Shown here: in pieces, positions 11,851 to 22,834 of the stretch
Numbering within the stretch: position 1 is the first letter of the stretch
Layout: every line of letters starts with the position of its first letter
DNA from: Saxidomus purpurata
Taxonomy: Eukaryota; Mollusca; Bivalvia; Venerida; Veneridae
Direction: 5' to 3'
Assembly: GCA_022818135.1 (NCBI GenBank)
Contig: JAFMSR010000006.1
Location: 36,310,997-36,374,996 of the forward strand
DNA: 64,000 nucleotides
Translations under genes and position numbers: made by a program
The notes under the pieces: generated by a model
Seen by the model: the letters and a program-made list of their open reading frames with translations, nothing else
Database searches by the model: none
Told to the model about the DNA's origin: nothing

Positions 11851-12255
11851 AATAATGCTGTACAATTGTGAACTTAAATAGATAAATTAAATACTTGAAA
11901 AGTGCTAATCGGCGTATAAATTTGAGACGGACTCACATTATTCATGTATAATGTGTATACCTGGGAGAATAAAAGAATTGTTCTGTTATGTTCTGCATAG
12001 GCAATCATTTTAATTGAATATACAACTTTCAACTTTATTTCTTACCCTCAAGGTCAATACAAGTCAAGTCAAGTCAAAATCCCTTTATTCACTCACTTCA
12101 TGCAGGAACGTAGAATATACATTGATTCTACGTTCCTGCTTCATGGTGTACATGAATATATGAGGAACATAAATACAAACATTTATATGGGGCTCTAACA
12201 ATATTGGTAAGACGAAAATTGTAATACTATATGCATTCAACAATTATATACTATG
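11851..12255. other. Centre of the foldback-like structure: hairpin and (GACTT) tail
   Basis: No gene is visible. CAAGTCAAGTCAAGTC at 12059-12075 is a short pentamer run that on the - strand reads like a LINE 3' tail. A strong perfect hairpin follows at 12102-12139 (separate entry). Confidence 0.4.
12102..12139. other. Perfect 15-bp hairpin
   Basis: GCAGGAACGTAGAAT is followed after eight bases (ATACATTG) by its exact reverse complement ATTCTACGTTCCTGC. There is no T run directly after it, so it is not obviously a terminator. It could be the end of a transposable element or the footprint of an inverted duplication. Confidence 0.7.
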
Positions 12256-12264
12256 GTGGTGAGT

Positions 12265-13445
12265 CACAGTACTTTAAAGACAATTGAACAGGAATGTGGG
12301 GTATGCACCACAGGGGTCCAGTCAGCCATGCGAATTCACAGCAGGAGTCAATTAACATGTCTGGTCACTGGTAGACTAGCTTCTGTTTATCATATTCAGC
12401 TACTGTGTAACTACCTTACATCATGTACAGATAATGTATGAAAGTGATGTTAGTTATACATAAATTTAAAGACCTTTATAAGATGTTATTATTTTGTTTT
12501 ATCAGTTACATTTAAGGTATGTAATTTCCCAATCAAATTAAATTATAAAAAACGACCTCTTACAATTATTATATCCAAATAATGTTCTAATATGACAGAA
12601 ACATAATTTGTTTTTGACTTTTGAATTGCTGCAGAATAACAGTGATTTCAATGTTAAATTGAGTTAGATTGAGTAATGTTTTAAATACTCCAGTAATTAC
12701 TCTAAGAGTAAACTAACTATCACTAAGATTAGATGTTACACTTGATACATAAAAGAAATTTAGTTTTGGCCTATTTTACCGTTAGAAGAAGCGTTCAGTT
12801 GCATTTTTAATTTACAAAGAAATAAATCAGAGTCAGAAGGATTCTTTATAAATTAAAAATGCATTCAAGCCACAGCCAAGTCACAGTTATTCTGCAGTAA
12901 TATAAATTCATTTTATGCTTCAACTATGACATCTATTTAGTTTTAAACAAAGTGATAATGGGTTTCCTGTAAGAATAATTACTCCAGCATATTAACATGC
13001 TCAATGTAACTATAAAATCACAAAGTTATACTGCATTTATTAAAAAATATTTTTCATATCCTGCAATAAAAGTAAATAAAAGTAAAATATCATAATTATA
13101 TAAAACTGTTTAAACAACAGGAAATAAGTTATAAATCAATTATCTGTACAAATCAATAAAATTTATGATCCTACTATTGTACTACATGTCAAGTCTACTG
13201 ACACACTGCTGTACCTAATCAGAGAGGATTAAAACTGATAAGGGGCAATAAAACGATTAACATATTTGACCACCTGCGGTTGGGGGGGGGGGGGGGTCAC
13301 TTATGAAGGAGATTTCAATTGTCTTTAAGAAATTTTCTTTACAATAACTAGAATTTCATAATCTAGAAAGTATACATTTAATAAATTTGCACAGCTTCCT
13401 AAACTCTATTTTGTTATTTACCGTCATCAAGGTGTTAGGTCGACG
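12265..13445. mobile_element. 5'-truncated copy of the TTTCGTCGACC-ended element
   Basis: This matches 57190-58100 from TTAAAGACAATTGAACAGG to CACCTGCGG, the G run and GTCACTTATGAAGG. Compared with that copy it carries an extra segment around 12340-12400 and lacks the left 570 bp with its inverted end. A degraded right end may be present near 13425-13450 (CGTCATCAAGGTGTTAGGTCGACGG). It has no coding capacity. Confidence 0.7.
13282..13296. repeat. Poly-G run (15)
   Basis: Fifteen consecutive G between TGCGGTT and TCACTTATG. The paralogous site at 58055-58072 has eighteen, so the tract is variable in length and could form a G-quadruplex-type structure. Confidence 0.9.
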
Positions 13446-13449
13446 GTAG

Positions 13450-14928
13450 TAAAATGGTTTCATATACAATGACAAAATGAGGTATAAATATTAAATACAT
13501 ACAGTGTTAACGAGGACACAAGCCAAGACTGCAACGGTTGCATAATCACATCATACCAATCATATACGTGGTGTGCACTTCTGGGTGATGTGGGGCTCGT
13601 TTTGGGGAGGCTGCGTTTTTGGTACGTGGCATTCCCTGTTTGATATTATTTTTGTTTTTAATTTTGGATATTAATCCCAACAAGTATTCAGTTGTATATT
13701 GGCGCGTCTCTTTTGGCAGGTGTCATGCGATCAATACACAGACTGACATACTTTATGAAAACTAATGGGACAGAAAAAAACATATAACAGTTATCATCAT
13801 CTGCACTGTATACTTCTTTCTTTTTTTTTGCATGAGAATTTCTTAGATTGTTGCAAATGAAATATAATACTTTCTTCAGCACTAACAAAACATCTTATTT
13901 AGTGATAAAAATAAATGCGTTACACTGCACACATGGGACAAGTGTACAAATTCTTATGTCAATCATAGTGAACATATTTTACTTTCAATATCACAGAACT
14001 TAATTTCTGTTATAAATATAATTTTTAAATGCATCATTCTATGATTTCATTATTTAATGACATATGATATGATATGTAGATGCCTGAATATATATAGACA
14101 ATATAAGCTCAATTAACATAAAAAAAAATAAACACTTACCGAAAAGAACGGAGCAACTTATTCCGGCAAGTACTTTATCTGACTATGTCCTATTACAAAT
14201 GCCATACTTTAATACTCAATCACACACGAAGCACAAGATGCACAGAATCACTTTAAGCCACAGGAAATCACAATTCTTTATTTAACAAGTAAACAGTTAA
14301 TTATGAACTTATAGAAATTATATCCAGGAATTTATCACTTACAGCATACAATAATCATGCAATATGATTTGCAACTATAATAATTATGTACACATATCTG
14401 AATCATTTTATACATAACCTAGACTTTTGCTCATTTCTGATTACAATTACAATTACATGACTGTTTCATCTAGTTTTTCACATCTTTTTTTTTCGCTTAA
14501 AAATTGCTATTTCAATACAATGACTTTCAAACAGAGCGGTATCGTCTTCAAATGAGCAAATAAGAAAATCCACAACATTAATATCGTTTCATTAAAGCCG
14601 CTCATATATCACACCTAACACGTGTTAAATGGTTTTGAATATATGCTATGTTGGACACATGATAATTTTGCTTTTAATCAAAGAACCGATCATATTTGTA
14701 TGATCTTGCCATAAAAATATACAACTACTATATTGTTATTATTATAACAGATTATGAAGTCAATTTTGTTAATTATTATTTCATGAAAAAATCATACCTT
14801 GACAGAATTAGTCAATATTACTAACCTTTGTTAAATTTGTACAGGTATTTGTCAAACGACTACTTATTTAGACTTAAAGTTTTATACATAAAATGTACAT
14901 TCAATGTTGCCTTAATAATTTTTTTTTA
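13450..14928. other. Intergenic or centre-of-foldback DNA, no supported gene
   Basis: AT-rich sequence with many stops in all frames. The only suggestive signal is a splice-donor-like GTAAGTG on the - strand at about 14134-14140, after GTTGCTCCGTTCTTTTCG. That could be the end of a non-coding exon, but there is no second piece of evidence. Confidence 0.4.
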
Positions 14929-14929
14929 A

Positions 14930-15960
14930 TTTTTTATATTGTAAAGCTTGACAACTTGAAGCAAAAATAGCTAACATTAGCTATATTTGCAGAAGCATTT
15001 GTGTGATAACTACGTACTTTGGATTTAAGTTTCATATATATTTGGAACCGATAGAACGTATCCTTCGCAAAGATACCGGTTTTAGGTTGGTCGGATGAAA
15101 AATGTTGTCTTTGCAACATGTTTCTTAAATTCCGTAAATTATATTCCTTGGTAATCCTTGAAAATTGAAGCAAAAATAGCTAACATTAGCTAAATTTGTA
15201 GAGGCGTTTGTGTAATAACTTCTTACTTTGGATTTCAGTTTCATATAAATATGGAAACCATAGAATGTATACTTCGTCAGTCAGCCCGGATAGCTCAATA
15301 GGTAGAGCACGAGACTTGTAATCTCGGGGTTGTGGGTTCGATTCCCAGGGCTGACCAACTAAAATTACTAACAGTCTTTCGGATGAGACTTAAAAACCGA
15401 GGTCCCATGTATGGGTGAAAACCTGGCATGATAAAGAACCAGGGGTGTCTCTGGAATTGGGACGCTTTCTGTATCTTGCACTATCCCCCGAAACCTAAAA
15501 TAACTAAACTCTTCTGGGGGTGTTGGTCATATGGGAAACCGGTACCAACGATAAAACCATACCATGTATACTTCACAAAAATACCGGTTTTATGTTGGTC
15601 GGATGAAAAATATTGTCTTTGCAACATGTTTTTTAATTTCAGTAAATTATATTCCTTGAAAAAAATAAACCAAAAAATAAGCAAAGTTGCCCTAACTTGT
15701 AGAGGTATTTTTGTTATAACTACTTACTTAAAGTATCATATATATTTGGAAACGTTAGAAGGTCTTATTTATAATGATACTAGTTTTATATCAGTCAGAT
15801 GAAAAATGTTGTCTTTGGAATATGTTTTTTGATTTCCGGGTTTTACATTTCTTGAAAATTTCCGACAAAAATAGCAAAAAATACCGTACTTTGCAAAGGT
15901 AGGCTATTTGTGTAGTATTTAACTACTTGAAAACATTGATTAGGGTTTATTCATCTCTGC
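14930..15960. repeat. Right arm of the foldback-like structure, ~225-bp tandem units
   Basis: About four units, each containing GCAAAAATAGC, ATAACTACTTAC or similar, TTTCATATATATTTGGAA, ATACCGGTTTTAGGTTGGTCGGATGAAAAATG and TTGTCTTTGCAACATG. In reverse complement they match the left arm at 11365-11850. A SINE interrupts the second unit at 15276. Confidence 0.7.
15276..15553 (+). mobile_element. tRNA-derived SINE (Thr-like head) with ~21-bp TSD
   Basis: The head (15280-15358) resembles a tRNA with anticodon-loop CTTGTAA (TGT, Thr) in stem CGAGA/TCTCG and a B-box GGTTCGATTCC. The outer pairing GTCAGCC/GGCTGAC leaves six rather than two bases before the D stem, so the fold is not a normal cloverleaf. 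The body carries TCTTTCGGATGAGACTTAAA and CGAGGTCCCATGTATGG, a domain I associate with widespread metazoan/bivalve SINEs. Flanks 15255-15275 and 15554-15574 are AAACCATAGAATGTATACTTC-like with two mismatches, a long TSD typical of LINE-mobilised SINEs. Confidence 0.82.
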
Positions 15961-16800
15961 CATTCACATTCCATATACCACGCTCAACAAGCATTGTAAT
16001 ACCTCTGCATTACATCAATTCTTTCAAAGCTGATCCTTAAACGGACACTTTTCATATCTATCCCATATTTATTAAAGAGGGCTGTCCTGGTGCGGTCCGT
16101 TTTGGACCGTTTTGACTATCATTCGTCTGGTCAATATATAGTGATATTCGCAAATAATTTAGAACGCAAATGTTGATGACGCAATTATTAATCGCTTAAT
16201 GCACGTGAAAAATGGAGGAGAGTTTAAAAGTTTTCTCCTGCGGTATTTTATTCATACATGTAAGTCTCACAATAAAACTCAGTATCAGACTTAGATAAAA
16301 GTAGTTGTATTTGTGCAAATAGTTGTGAACGTTTAGTGTCAAAGGCCTGATAGGTTTTAAAATAAGTTTGTCGGTGAGGTATCCTCAGGATGGTATCTCA
16401 ACCCTGACACTGTTTCTTATAATCTCAGGCCGTCAGGGTTTCTCATATTGTCAAATTGGCAACTCTTTGTTATTATTTACAGAGATATGATTCAAAACTG
16501 GCACCTAAAATGTTTCAAATGATTTGATAGCCCAAGATCTTTGACGCTAGTATTCCTATTTCTCCTGTTCTCATTACAGCGTCAAAAACGATCCTTATGA
16601 GTAACGAAACAGGTGTTCGTTTTTCAAGGTAAACATACTTTTGGGACGAATCGTTACTATATATGACAAGACTGAAGTATAATCTACCATTTTGCCCAAT
16701 TAGATCCAAGTGTCTTCTTAGTCCTATAAATATGCCGCCACATATCTCATTTGACATTTAATCTTTCACAATATTCTTATTTTTAACATTTTTTTATTTT
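15961..16800. other. Intergenic DNA, no recognised feature
   Basis: I see no gene here. The phrase GGTGCGGTCCGTTTTGGACCG (16090s) contains a short palindrome that recurs in part in the 24122-24513 element (CCAAAACGGACCGCGG). Confidence 0.45.
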
Positions 16801-18094
16801 TAGCTCGACTATTCGAAGAATAAGGAGAGCTATCCTAGTCACCCGAGCGTCGGCGCAGCGTAACCACTTATGTTAAAGTTTGCGTACCACCTCAAATATT
16901 TTCAAAGTCCATTGACATATGGCTTTGAAACTTTGCACACTTGTTCACCATCATGCCCCCAATCTGTACACAGGAGGAGGTAACTCTATCAAGCATTTTG
17001 ACAAAATTATGCCTTTTTTCTACTTAGAATTTACGTTAAAGTTTGCGTACCACCTCAAATATTTTCAAAGTCCATTGACATCTGGCTTTGAAACTTTGCA
17101 CGCTTGTTCACCATCATGCCCCCAACCTGTACACAGGAGGAGGTAACTCTATCAAGCATTTTGACAAAATTATGCCCCTTTTTCGACTTAAAATTTACGT
17201 TAAAGTTTGCGTACCACCTCAAATATTTTCAAAGTCCATTGACATCTGGCTTTGAAACTTCGCACGCTTGTTCACCATCATGCCCCCAACCTGTACACAC
17301 ACAGGAGGAGGTCACTGTATCAAGCATTTTGACAGAATTATGCCCCTTTTTCGACTTAGAATTTACGTTAAAGTTTGCGTACCACCTCAAATATTTTCAA
17401 AGTCCATTGACATCTGGCTTTGAAACTTCGCACGCTTGTTCACCATCATGCCCCCAACCTGTACACACACAGGAGGAGGTCACTGTATCAAGCATTTTGA
17501 CAGAATTATGCCCCTTTTTCGACTTAGAATTTACGTTAAAGTTTGCGTACCACCTCAAATATTTTCCAATTCAATTGTCATCTGGCTTTGAAACTTTGCA
17601 CACTTGTTCACCATCATGCCCCCAACCTGTACACAGGAGGAGGTAACTCTATCAAGCATTTTGACAGAATTATGCCCCTTTTTCGACTTAGAATTTACGT
17701 TAAAGTTTGCGTACCACCTCAGATAATTTCAAAGTCCATCGACATATGGCTTTGAAACTTTGCACACTTGTTCACCATCATGATCTCAACCTGTGTACAG
17801 GAGGAGGTCACTGTATCAAGCTTTTTTACAATATTATGCCCCTTTTTTTACTTAGAACTTACGTTAAAGTTTGCGTACTACCTCAGATCTTTTCAAAGTC
17901 CATTGAAATATGCCTTTCAAACTTGCGCACTTGTTCACCATCATGATCCGAACCTGTGTACAGGAGGAGGTAACTGTATCAAGCATTTTGACATAATTAT
18001 CCCCTTTAGAGACTCATTTACAGTCAGGATGGATATTATTTTATATTGTCAATCACTGAGAATAGTCGAGCGCGCTGTCTACTGACAGCTCTTG
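16801..18094 (+). mobile_element. Hairpin-ended cassette, six ~185-bp units
   Basis: It starts right after TATTTTT with AGCTCGACTATTCGAAGAAT and GAGAGCTA, which can fold back, followed by a GTCGGCG stretch. About six units follow, each with ACGTTAAAGTTTGCGTACCACC, TTTCAAAGTCCATTGACAT, TTGTTCACCATCATGCCCCC and CAGGAGGAGGT. The 3' end is AATAGTCGAGCGCGCTGTC-TACT-GACAG followed by CTCTTG and TTT. The paralogue at 50956-52367 has the same ends but different internal units. Open frames across it only reflect the repeat period. Confidence 0.8.
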
Positions 18095-18100
18095 TTTATG

Positions 18101-18390
18101 ATATCATCATCATCATCTTTGTTAATGGCTAACCGTCATAACTGACTATTATGGCCATGCGTGGGGGGTTAGAAAAAGTTTAAAACATTGCCAAATCTCC
18201 TAGGTTACTCAATCCACCCAGAAGGTTTTTGGCAATGTGATAAAAAAAAAGTGCAAAAAGCCTATCTCAGCCTTAAGATACCTACAATAGTGCAAATCCA
18301 AAATTGAATATATGTGTGGTGAAGAAAACAAGAATGTTAGTGCAGTTAAAAAGATAAAAGCTCTGTACTGTCTAAGGTACAGTACACGCA
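18101..18390 (-). repeat. Probable LINE 3' untranslated region with (GAT)n tail
   Basis: Read on the - strand this ends GGTTAGCCATTAAC then AAAGATGATGATGATGATATC, a triplet tail like those of CR1/Jockey-type LINEs. It would be the 3' end of the LINE whose coding part resumes at 22270, the two being separated by the composite element at 18391-22262. The join is an inference; no overlapping sequence proves it. Confidence 0.45.
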
Positions 18391-19145
18391 AGGTGTTTTT
18401 TCCAATTGTCACCCATCACCGCGATGTCCAATCATCGTGACCACGCAAATTTGGTCACCCAAATGCCTCCCTGAGTCACCCGTCACCGCGAATTAGTGTG
18501 TCCGGTCGGATGGTCACCGCGAAATCTCGGTGACTGGTCACGGTGTTTCGCGGTGTCCACATTCGGGTCGAAACTTGAATATTTGTTATGTTTTTTTACT
18601 TATTAACTTTAAATTGTCAATAAAAAAATAGAAAAATAATTGTAATTTGATTTTTTTCGAAACTTTCCGACGCCCAAATCGTTTTAATTACGATGCCGCT
18701 ATCAACAAACTAACATAATGTAGGACCCGGCAACACAGTAAATCTAAAAAAACTAACTTACTTTAACTATTCCAAACTTATGATCTAATAATCCAAAATA
18801 TCAATCTAATTTGTCAATGTCTCAAACTGTTTCTTTTTAATACCACGTGCTCACTAAGATCAAAGAATCCGGCCATCGCGGCGGCATTCTTTGATCTCAT
18901 GACACCTGCTGCTTTACGTTTGATATAGAAAAAACACTTTGCAGTAAAAATAACTTTATTTGGCAAAATGAAAAAAAATGTAACTGGGAAAGCATGGACG
19001 TCGGCAGTTACTGAAAAATTAGAGGCAATCGTAAATGACAAAACAAAAAGTACGCTGCGAAGCAACTCGTTTTGATATTCAAGATTACTTTATTAATAAT
19101 GTGCATTTCCGTTATATTCCGGTTGTTTGTGTGATCCGTACAAAA

Positions 19146-20729
19146 TATACTCAGCAAAACTAGAAACGTCCCTGTTTTATAGCCGGTGAAGCTTTGTCTG
19201 TGTAGTTGCTACATGTTCAATAATGTACATGTATTTTAAACCCTGGCGATGTTCAGAATACGATCGTGTACAGTTTACCCGATACGCACGGTTTACATAT
19301 CGGCCAGTAGCCGGAACGGTCATTTGCACGTTTTGCACGCGCCGCTATACATGTCATCCATATGTTGATTCAGTTCATGTCGTACCATTCATGCGATAGG
19401 GGCTATTCTGAAAATTAAATATTTTCTTTAATTTTTCACTGTTTTCGATATGCCACGGCTTTCCAAAACGAGCGAAATCAGGCAATTGGGATGCTTGCGG
19501 GTGGGATGTCCGCCAGGGTAGTCGCGCGTTGGTTCGGGTGCTGTCGGAAGACGATTGATCGTCTTGCAGCCCGGTACCAGCAGACTGGGGCTGTTCACGA
19601 CTGGCAGCAACCTGGTAGGCCTCGTGTAACGACGGCTAGAGCCGATCGTTTCATTACGTTGGCGCACTTACGTCCAACGTCAATTGGCAGCCACAGTCAC
19701 TGCTAGGCAATACGGTGTCTCAGGGCAGACCATTCGCAACCGGTTGCGTCGTTACGCCCAACCAATCAGGGCACGCCGCCCGGACACTGGTCAGATAATG
19801 ACCCAACGTCACCGTGATGCCAGGCTGTTATGGGCGCGACGTCATCTGAACTGGAGAAGGGCTGACTGGAACCGAGTTTTGTTCACCGATGAATCTCGGT
19901 TCACAGTTAGTCATGCTGACGGAAGATTATGGGTATACAGGCGTAAAAATGAAAGATTCGCCGATTGTTGCATTGTTGAGAAGAACAGGTTTGGGGGAGG
20001 GAGCGTAATGGTCTTGGGTGGGATCATGGGAAACCGGAAGACAGATTTGGTTGTTGTACAGGGCAACATTAATGCACAGCGTTATGTTGCAGACGTGCTA
20101 AATGCACATGCCTTACCATTTATTCGTCAGCATGGTCCTGGTGTAACATTGATGCAGGACAATGCCCGCCCTCATGTAGCCAGGGTCACCACTCAATTCT
20201 TGCAGCAAAACAATGTCAACGTCATGCCATGGCCCGCGGTTTCCCCGGATCTCAACCCCATTGAGCACATATGGGATCAGCTGGGCCGCAAAGCACGAGC
20301 TAACAATAGATTGACAATGTTCGCGATCTTACACGGGCGTTACAACAGGAATGGAGGAATTTGCCCAACGCACTGGTATTGCGTTACGTCACGTCGATGC
20401 GGCGTAGGATCATTGCATGCATTCATGCAAATGGTGGCCACACTCGGTACTAACGAGATTTACTGGATGTGCCACATTTCTTTTTGAAATTCCATCTCTA
20501 AACATTCAATAACACCTTTCTGAGTTTTTGTGATTTTTGATTTTGACCCCTACCTCTCTTGACCGGTTATCTCTCGAAAAGTTAACAAGATAGCCAGATG
20601 CAATTAATTGGTTTTGATACAGAAATGAATGAACTTGTTTTTCTATTTTGATTCATAAAAGTAACCCTTTTGGTTTTCGATAAATCATTCCTGAAATATG
20701 GAGGGACGTTTCTATTTTTGCTGAGTATA
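19146..20729 (+). mobile_element. Tc1/mariner-family transposon, ~1.58 kb
   Basis: The inverted ends read TATACTCAGCAAAACTAGAA-ACGTCCCT on the left and, in reverse complement, TATACTCAGCAAAAATAGAA-ACGTCCCT on the right, about 28 bp with two mismatches. TA lies at both boundaries, matching the TA target of this superfamily. The transposase reading inside is broken. The length is normal for a complete Tc1-like element, so the copy is recent but dead. Confidence 0.92.
19491..20485 (+). pseudogene. Tc1-like transposase, frameshifted
   Basis: Two overlapping frames together give a Tc1-type DNA-cutting transposase. The first (19491-19706) holds the N-terminal paired-like helix-turn-helix, with GMSARVVARWFGCCRKTIDRL and the GRPRVTTARADR linker that normally precedes the second HTH. 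The frame is lost near 19680 and continues in 19684-20487 with ARQYGVSGQTIRNRLRR, then the catalytic domain: FTDESRFTV (first D), MQDNARPHVA (second D) and SPDLNPIEHIWD (E, 34 residues after the second D, i.e. DD34E). After RLTMFAILHGRYN another frameshift spoils the C terminus. It is therefore inactive; an intact relative elsewhere could mobilise its ends. Confidence 0.92.
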
Positions 20730-20764
20730 ATAAAATTAAATATAAAAGAAAGCATAATTCGCAA

Positions 20765-20960
20765 CAAAGAGAGGTCTCACAACTGAACCTTGCGGTACAC
20801 CAAATATAGCAGACGGTAATTGTGTTTCAGGAACACAACATTCGGAACTTTTTAATATAAATCTAGATTATTTTTTGCATTTGAAAATTTACGAACATTG
20901 GACAATAATTATAACAATAATTTAAATATTTATGCACTTTTGATGTATGGTCTGTTGACT
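20765..20960 (-). pseudogene. Non-LTR reverse transcriptase fragment
   Basis: On the - strand one frame reads CCVPETQLPSAIFGVPQGSV followed by VRPLF. GVPQGSVxxPLLF is a conserved reverse transcriptase block shared with the intact-looking copy at 22835-23347. The catalytic DD motif that should follow is not present before the Tc1 boundary at 20729. A short relic inside the composite element. Confidence 0.65.
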
Positions 20961-20974
20961 TTCGTAAGACAAGA

Positions 20975-21584
20975 CAGTGTTCCCACTCTCGTAAAATATT
21001 ACGTAAATCACGCAAAAAAAATAAATATCGCGCAAATAATTTTCACCACGTGCGAGATCGCGCGCGTACGAAAATGCTGAGGACGAATCGGTTCAGCTGG
21101 AATCCCCCAATATGTTCTAAAAATAGATCATGGAAATTCTACTTTCTCGCCAATCGGTCGGCATAACTGCTGGTGATTTACCGTTGACGTCATGAAATGT
21201 AGACGGGTTTGATATTCGAATGCTCTGGGAATTAATATTAGCACTTTAAAAGTGTGACCAATCTAATGATCTGGGCTTCGTCTGCAAAAATGTGGCAGAT
21301 AAAGCATTGTGTTTTTGCTTCACGGCGAATAAAATAAATGATGCCCAACAACAAAGTGGAGAGTTACCATCCATAAGTACTGAAACAACTACGAGTAGTG
21401 TTAAAAGTCGGAAAAAGTACCCGAAACGGTTTCATAACAAGTGGTTGCCACGAGTTGTAAAAATTTTAAACGGTCGTCGCTTGTGTATCATATAATTTTC
21501 ATACCCCCAAAAATTGAGATTTACCCCTTTTTGTGTCCAGGGGGTAAGTATACCCTTGAAAAAAAATACTGAGTGGGAACACTG
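20975..21584. mobile_element. Non-autonomous DNA element, CAGTGTTCCC ends, 5-bp TSD
   Basis: The left end CAGTGTTCCCACTC is the reverse complement of the right end GAGTGGGAACACTG (14 bp perfect). Flanks 20970-20974 and 21585-21589 are both CAAGA. A 5-bp TSD with CAG-starting ends resembles the hAT5 group as I recall it from repeat nomenclature. An open frame at 21292-21495 (60-odd residues) has no recognisable domain. Confidence 0.78.
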
Positions 21585-22269
21585 CAAGAGATACTCAAAA
21601 TCTCCCCAGACAAATATGCGTATTCACTCAATATTGACAGTTATCTTTCAGAAGTAATTGTTTCAAATAGCTTGGGTTTGCAAACAACTTTTTGAGTTAA
21701 ATATGTCATCCTTTATTACAGGCAATATTTTTCACACCCACCGTGATTGACAAAAGGCAAGTTGGGATTAAAAAGATTGACCAATTACGGCACATTGTTT
21801 ACGTGAATTATTATTTTAAATCTACATAAACGTGATAAATATAAGTTCAGGTAGGAAAGAAAACGTTTTGAAACAATTATACATGTATCTAAAAATGATG
21901 ATTTTTTATGCAGTAATACTCGAGCGGCAATTCGGAACAGAAATACCGCGGCGACGATGTGCTAATAATAGAGACCATAGATGAAAAATAAAAAGTATTT
22001 ACAGAAATTGATGTATTCTACATTTTGTACATCAATAAATATAATAAAATAATTGTAAAATACTTTATTTCAGTCAAGTTGGTCACCGCGATTCACCGCG
22101 ACCGGCCACCGTGAATCACCGCGACCGCATATCTCAGCGCATCGTAAATGGTCGTGGTGGCCGTTTAGGTGACCAAAACTTTTTTAGGGTGACCATGTCA
22201 CCGTGACTGGTCACCTAGAATGAATTTTTGTCGCGGTGACTGGGTGACATTTGGAAAAAACACCTTGCG

Positions 22270-22468
22270 TGTACTGTATGTGTGGCAATGTAGCCAGTGC
22301 TGCCCTGAATGCAGTAGCATTGTCAGCACTGACTACATAGACCGGCAGAGAGTTCCATTCAACGATAGTACGTGGGAAAAAGGAGAACTTCATATAATCT
22401 GAAGGTGTATGTTGGATTTGATAAGCTAGATGATGGAAATGTCTTGAGTGTCTAGTGTAGGGAGTCAT
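22270..22468 (-). pseudogene. LINE ORF2 C-terminal end
   Basis: The - strand frame reads TPYTRHSRHFHH...YMKFSFFPRTIVEWNSLP followed by NATAFRAALATL. This is the standard C-terminal motif of ORF2 in CR1/Jockey-type LINEs (SFFPRTIxEWNxLP, FKxxL). The last residues before the composite-element end are probably not native. It belongs with the reverse transcriptase and endonuclease pieces at 22835-25593. Confidence 0.8.
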
Positions 22469-22834
22469 GTATTGCGATGGTATGATATCAACTAGCCCAT
22501 AATGGATCTTATAGACAAGAATGAGACGGCTGTTCTGTCTTCTTCTCTCTAGGGATTCCCACTGTAGCAGGTTAAGGCTGTCTGTTACTGTTCCAGGCGC
22601 CTTGGAGTAGTTGTTGGTTACAAAGCGTGCAGCTCTTCTTTGAATGTTGTTAAGTTTCTGAATATCATTCTCCTAGTAAGGGTCCCAAACTGATGAACTG
22701 TATTCTAGAGTCAGTCTGACGATGGATTTGTATGCTGCTGCTTTGGTTTCTGGTTTTGCTGAGTGGAAGTTTCGCTTTAGGAATCCAAGGTTTTGGCTAG
22801 CTTTGCTGGTAATTTTATTTATATGATGTGTCCA

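Larger units (their letters stand above)
18391..22262. mobile_element. Composite element with CACCGCGA-rich inverted ends
   Basis: The ends are inverted: the left reads CAAGGTGTTTTTTCCAATTG then TCACCCATCACCGCGA, and the reverse complement of the right reads CAAGGTGTTTTTTCCAAATG then TCACCCAGTCACCGCGA. Both ends carry many subterminal copies of GGTCACCGCGA and relatives. The inner body (about 18740-19100 and 21620-21960) matches the hAT at 26119-27069 and the relic at 31883-33068. Between the body halves lie a LINE fragment, a Tc1-like transposon and a 5-bp-TSD element. The inverted match extends outward (ACAGTACACGCAAGG), so the exact ends and TSD are unresolved. Confidence 0.65.

Noticed and set aside
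15280..15358. A genuine tRNA-Thr (TGT) gene
   Set aside because: The acceptor pairing leaves six bases before the D stem and the alternative acceptor does not pair. It continues into a SINE body with flanking TSD and has no T-run terminator, so it is a SINE head.
17104..17646. 180-residue open frame with repeated Cys/His-rich units
   Set aside because: The frame only follows a repeat period divisible by three over part of the 16801 cassette; the protein is the translated tandem unit, in more than one frame, with no start context or domain.
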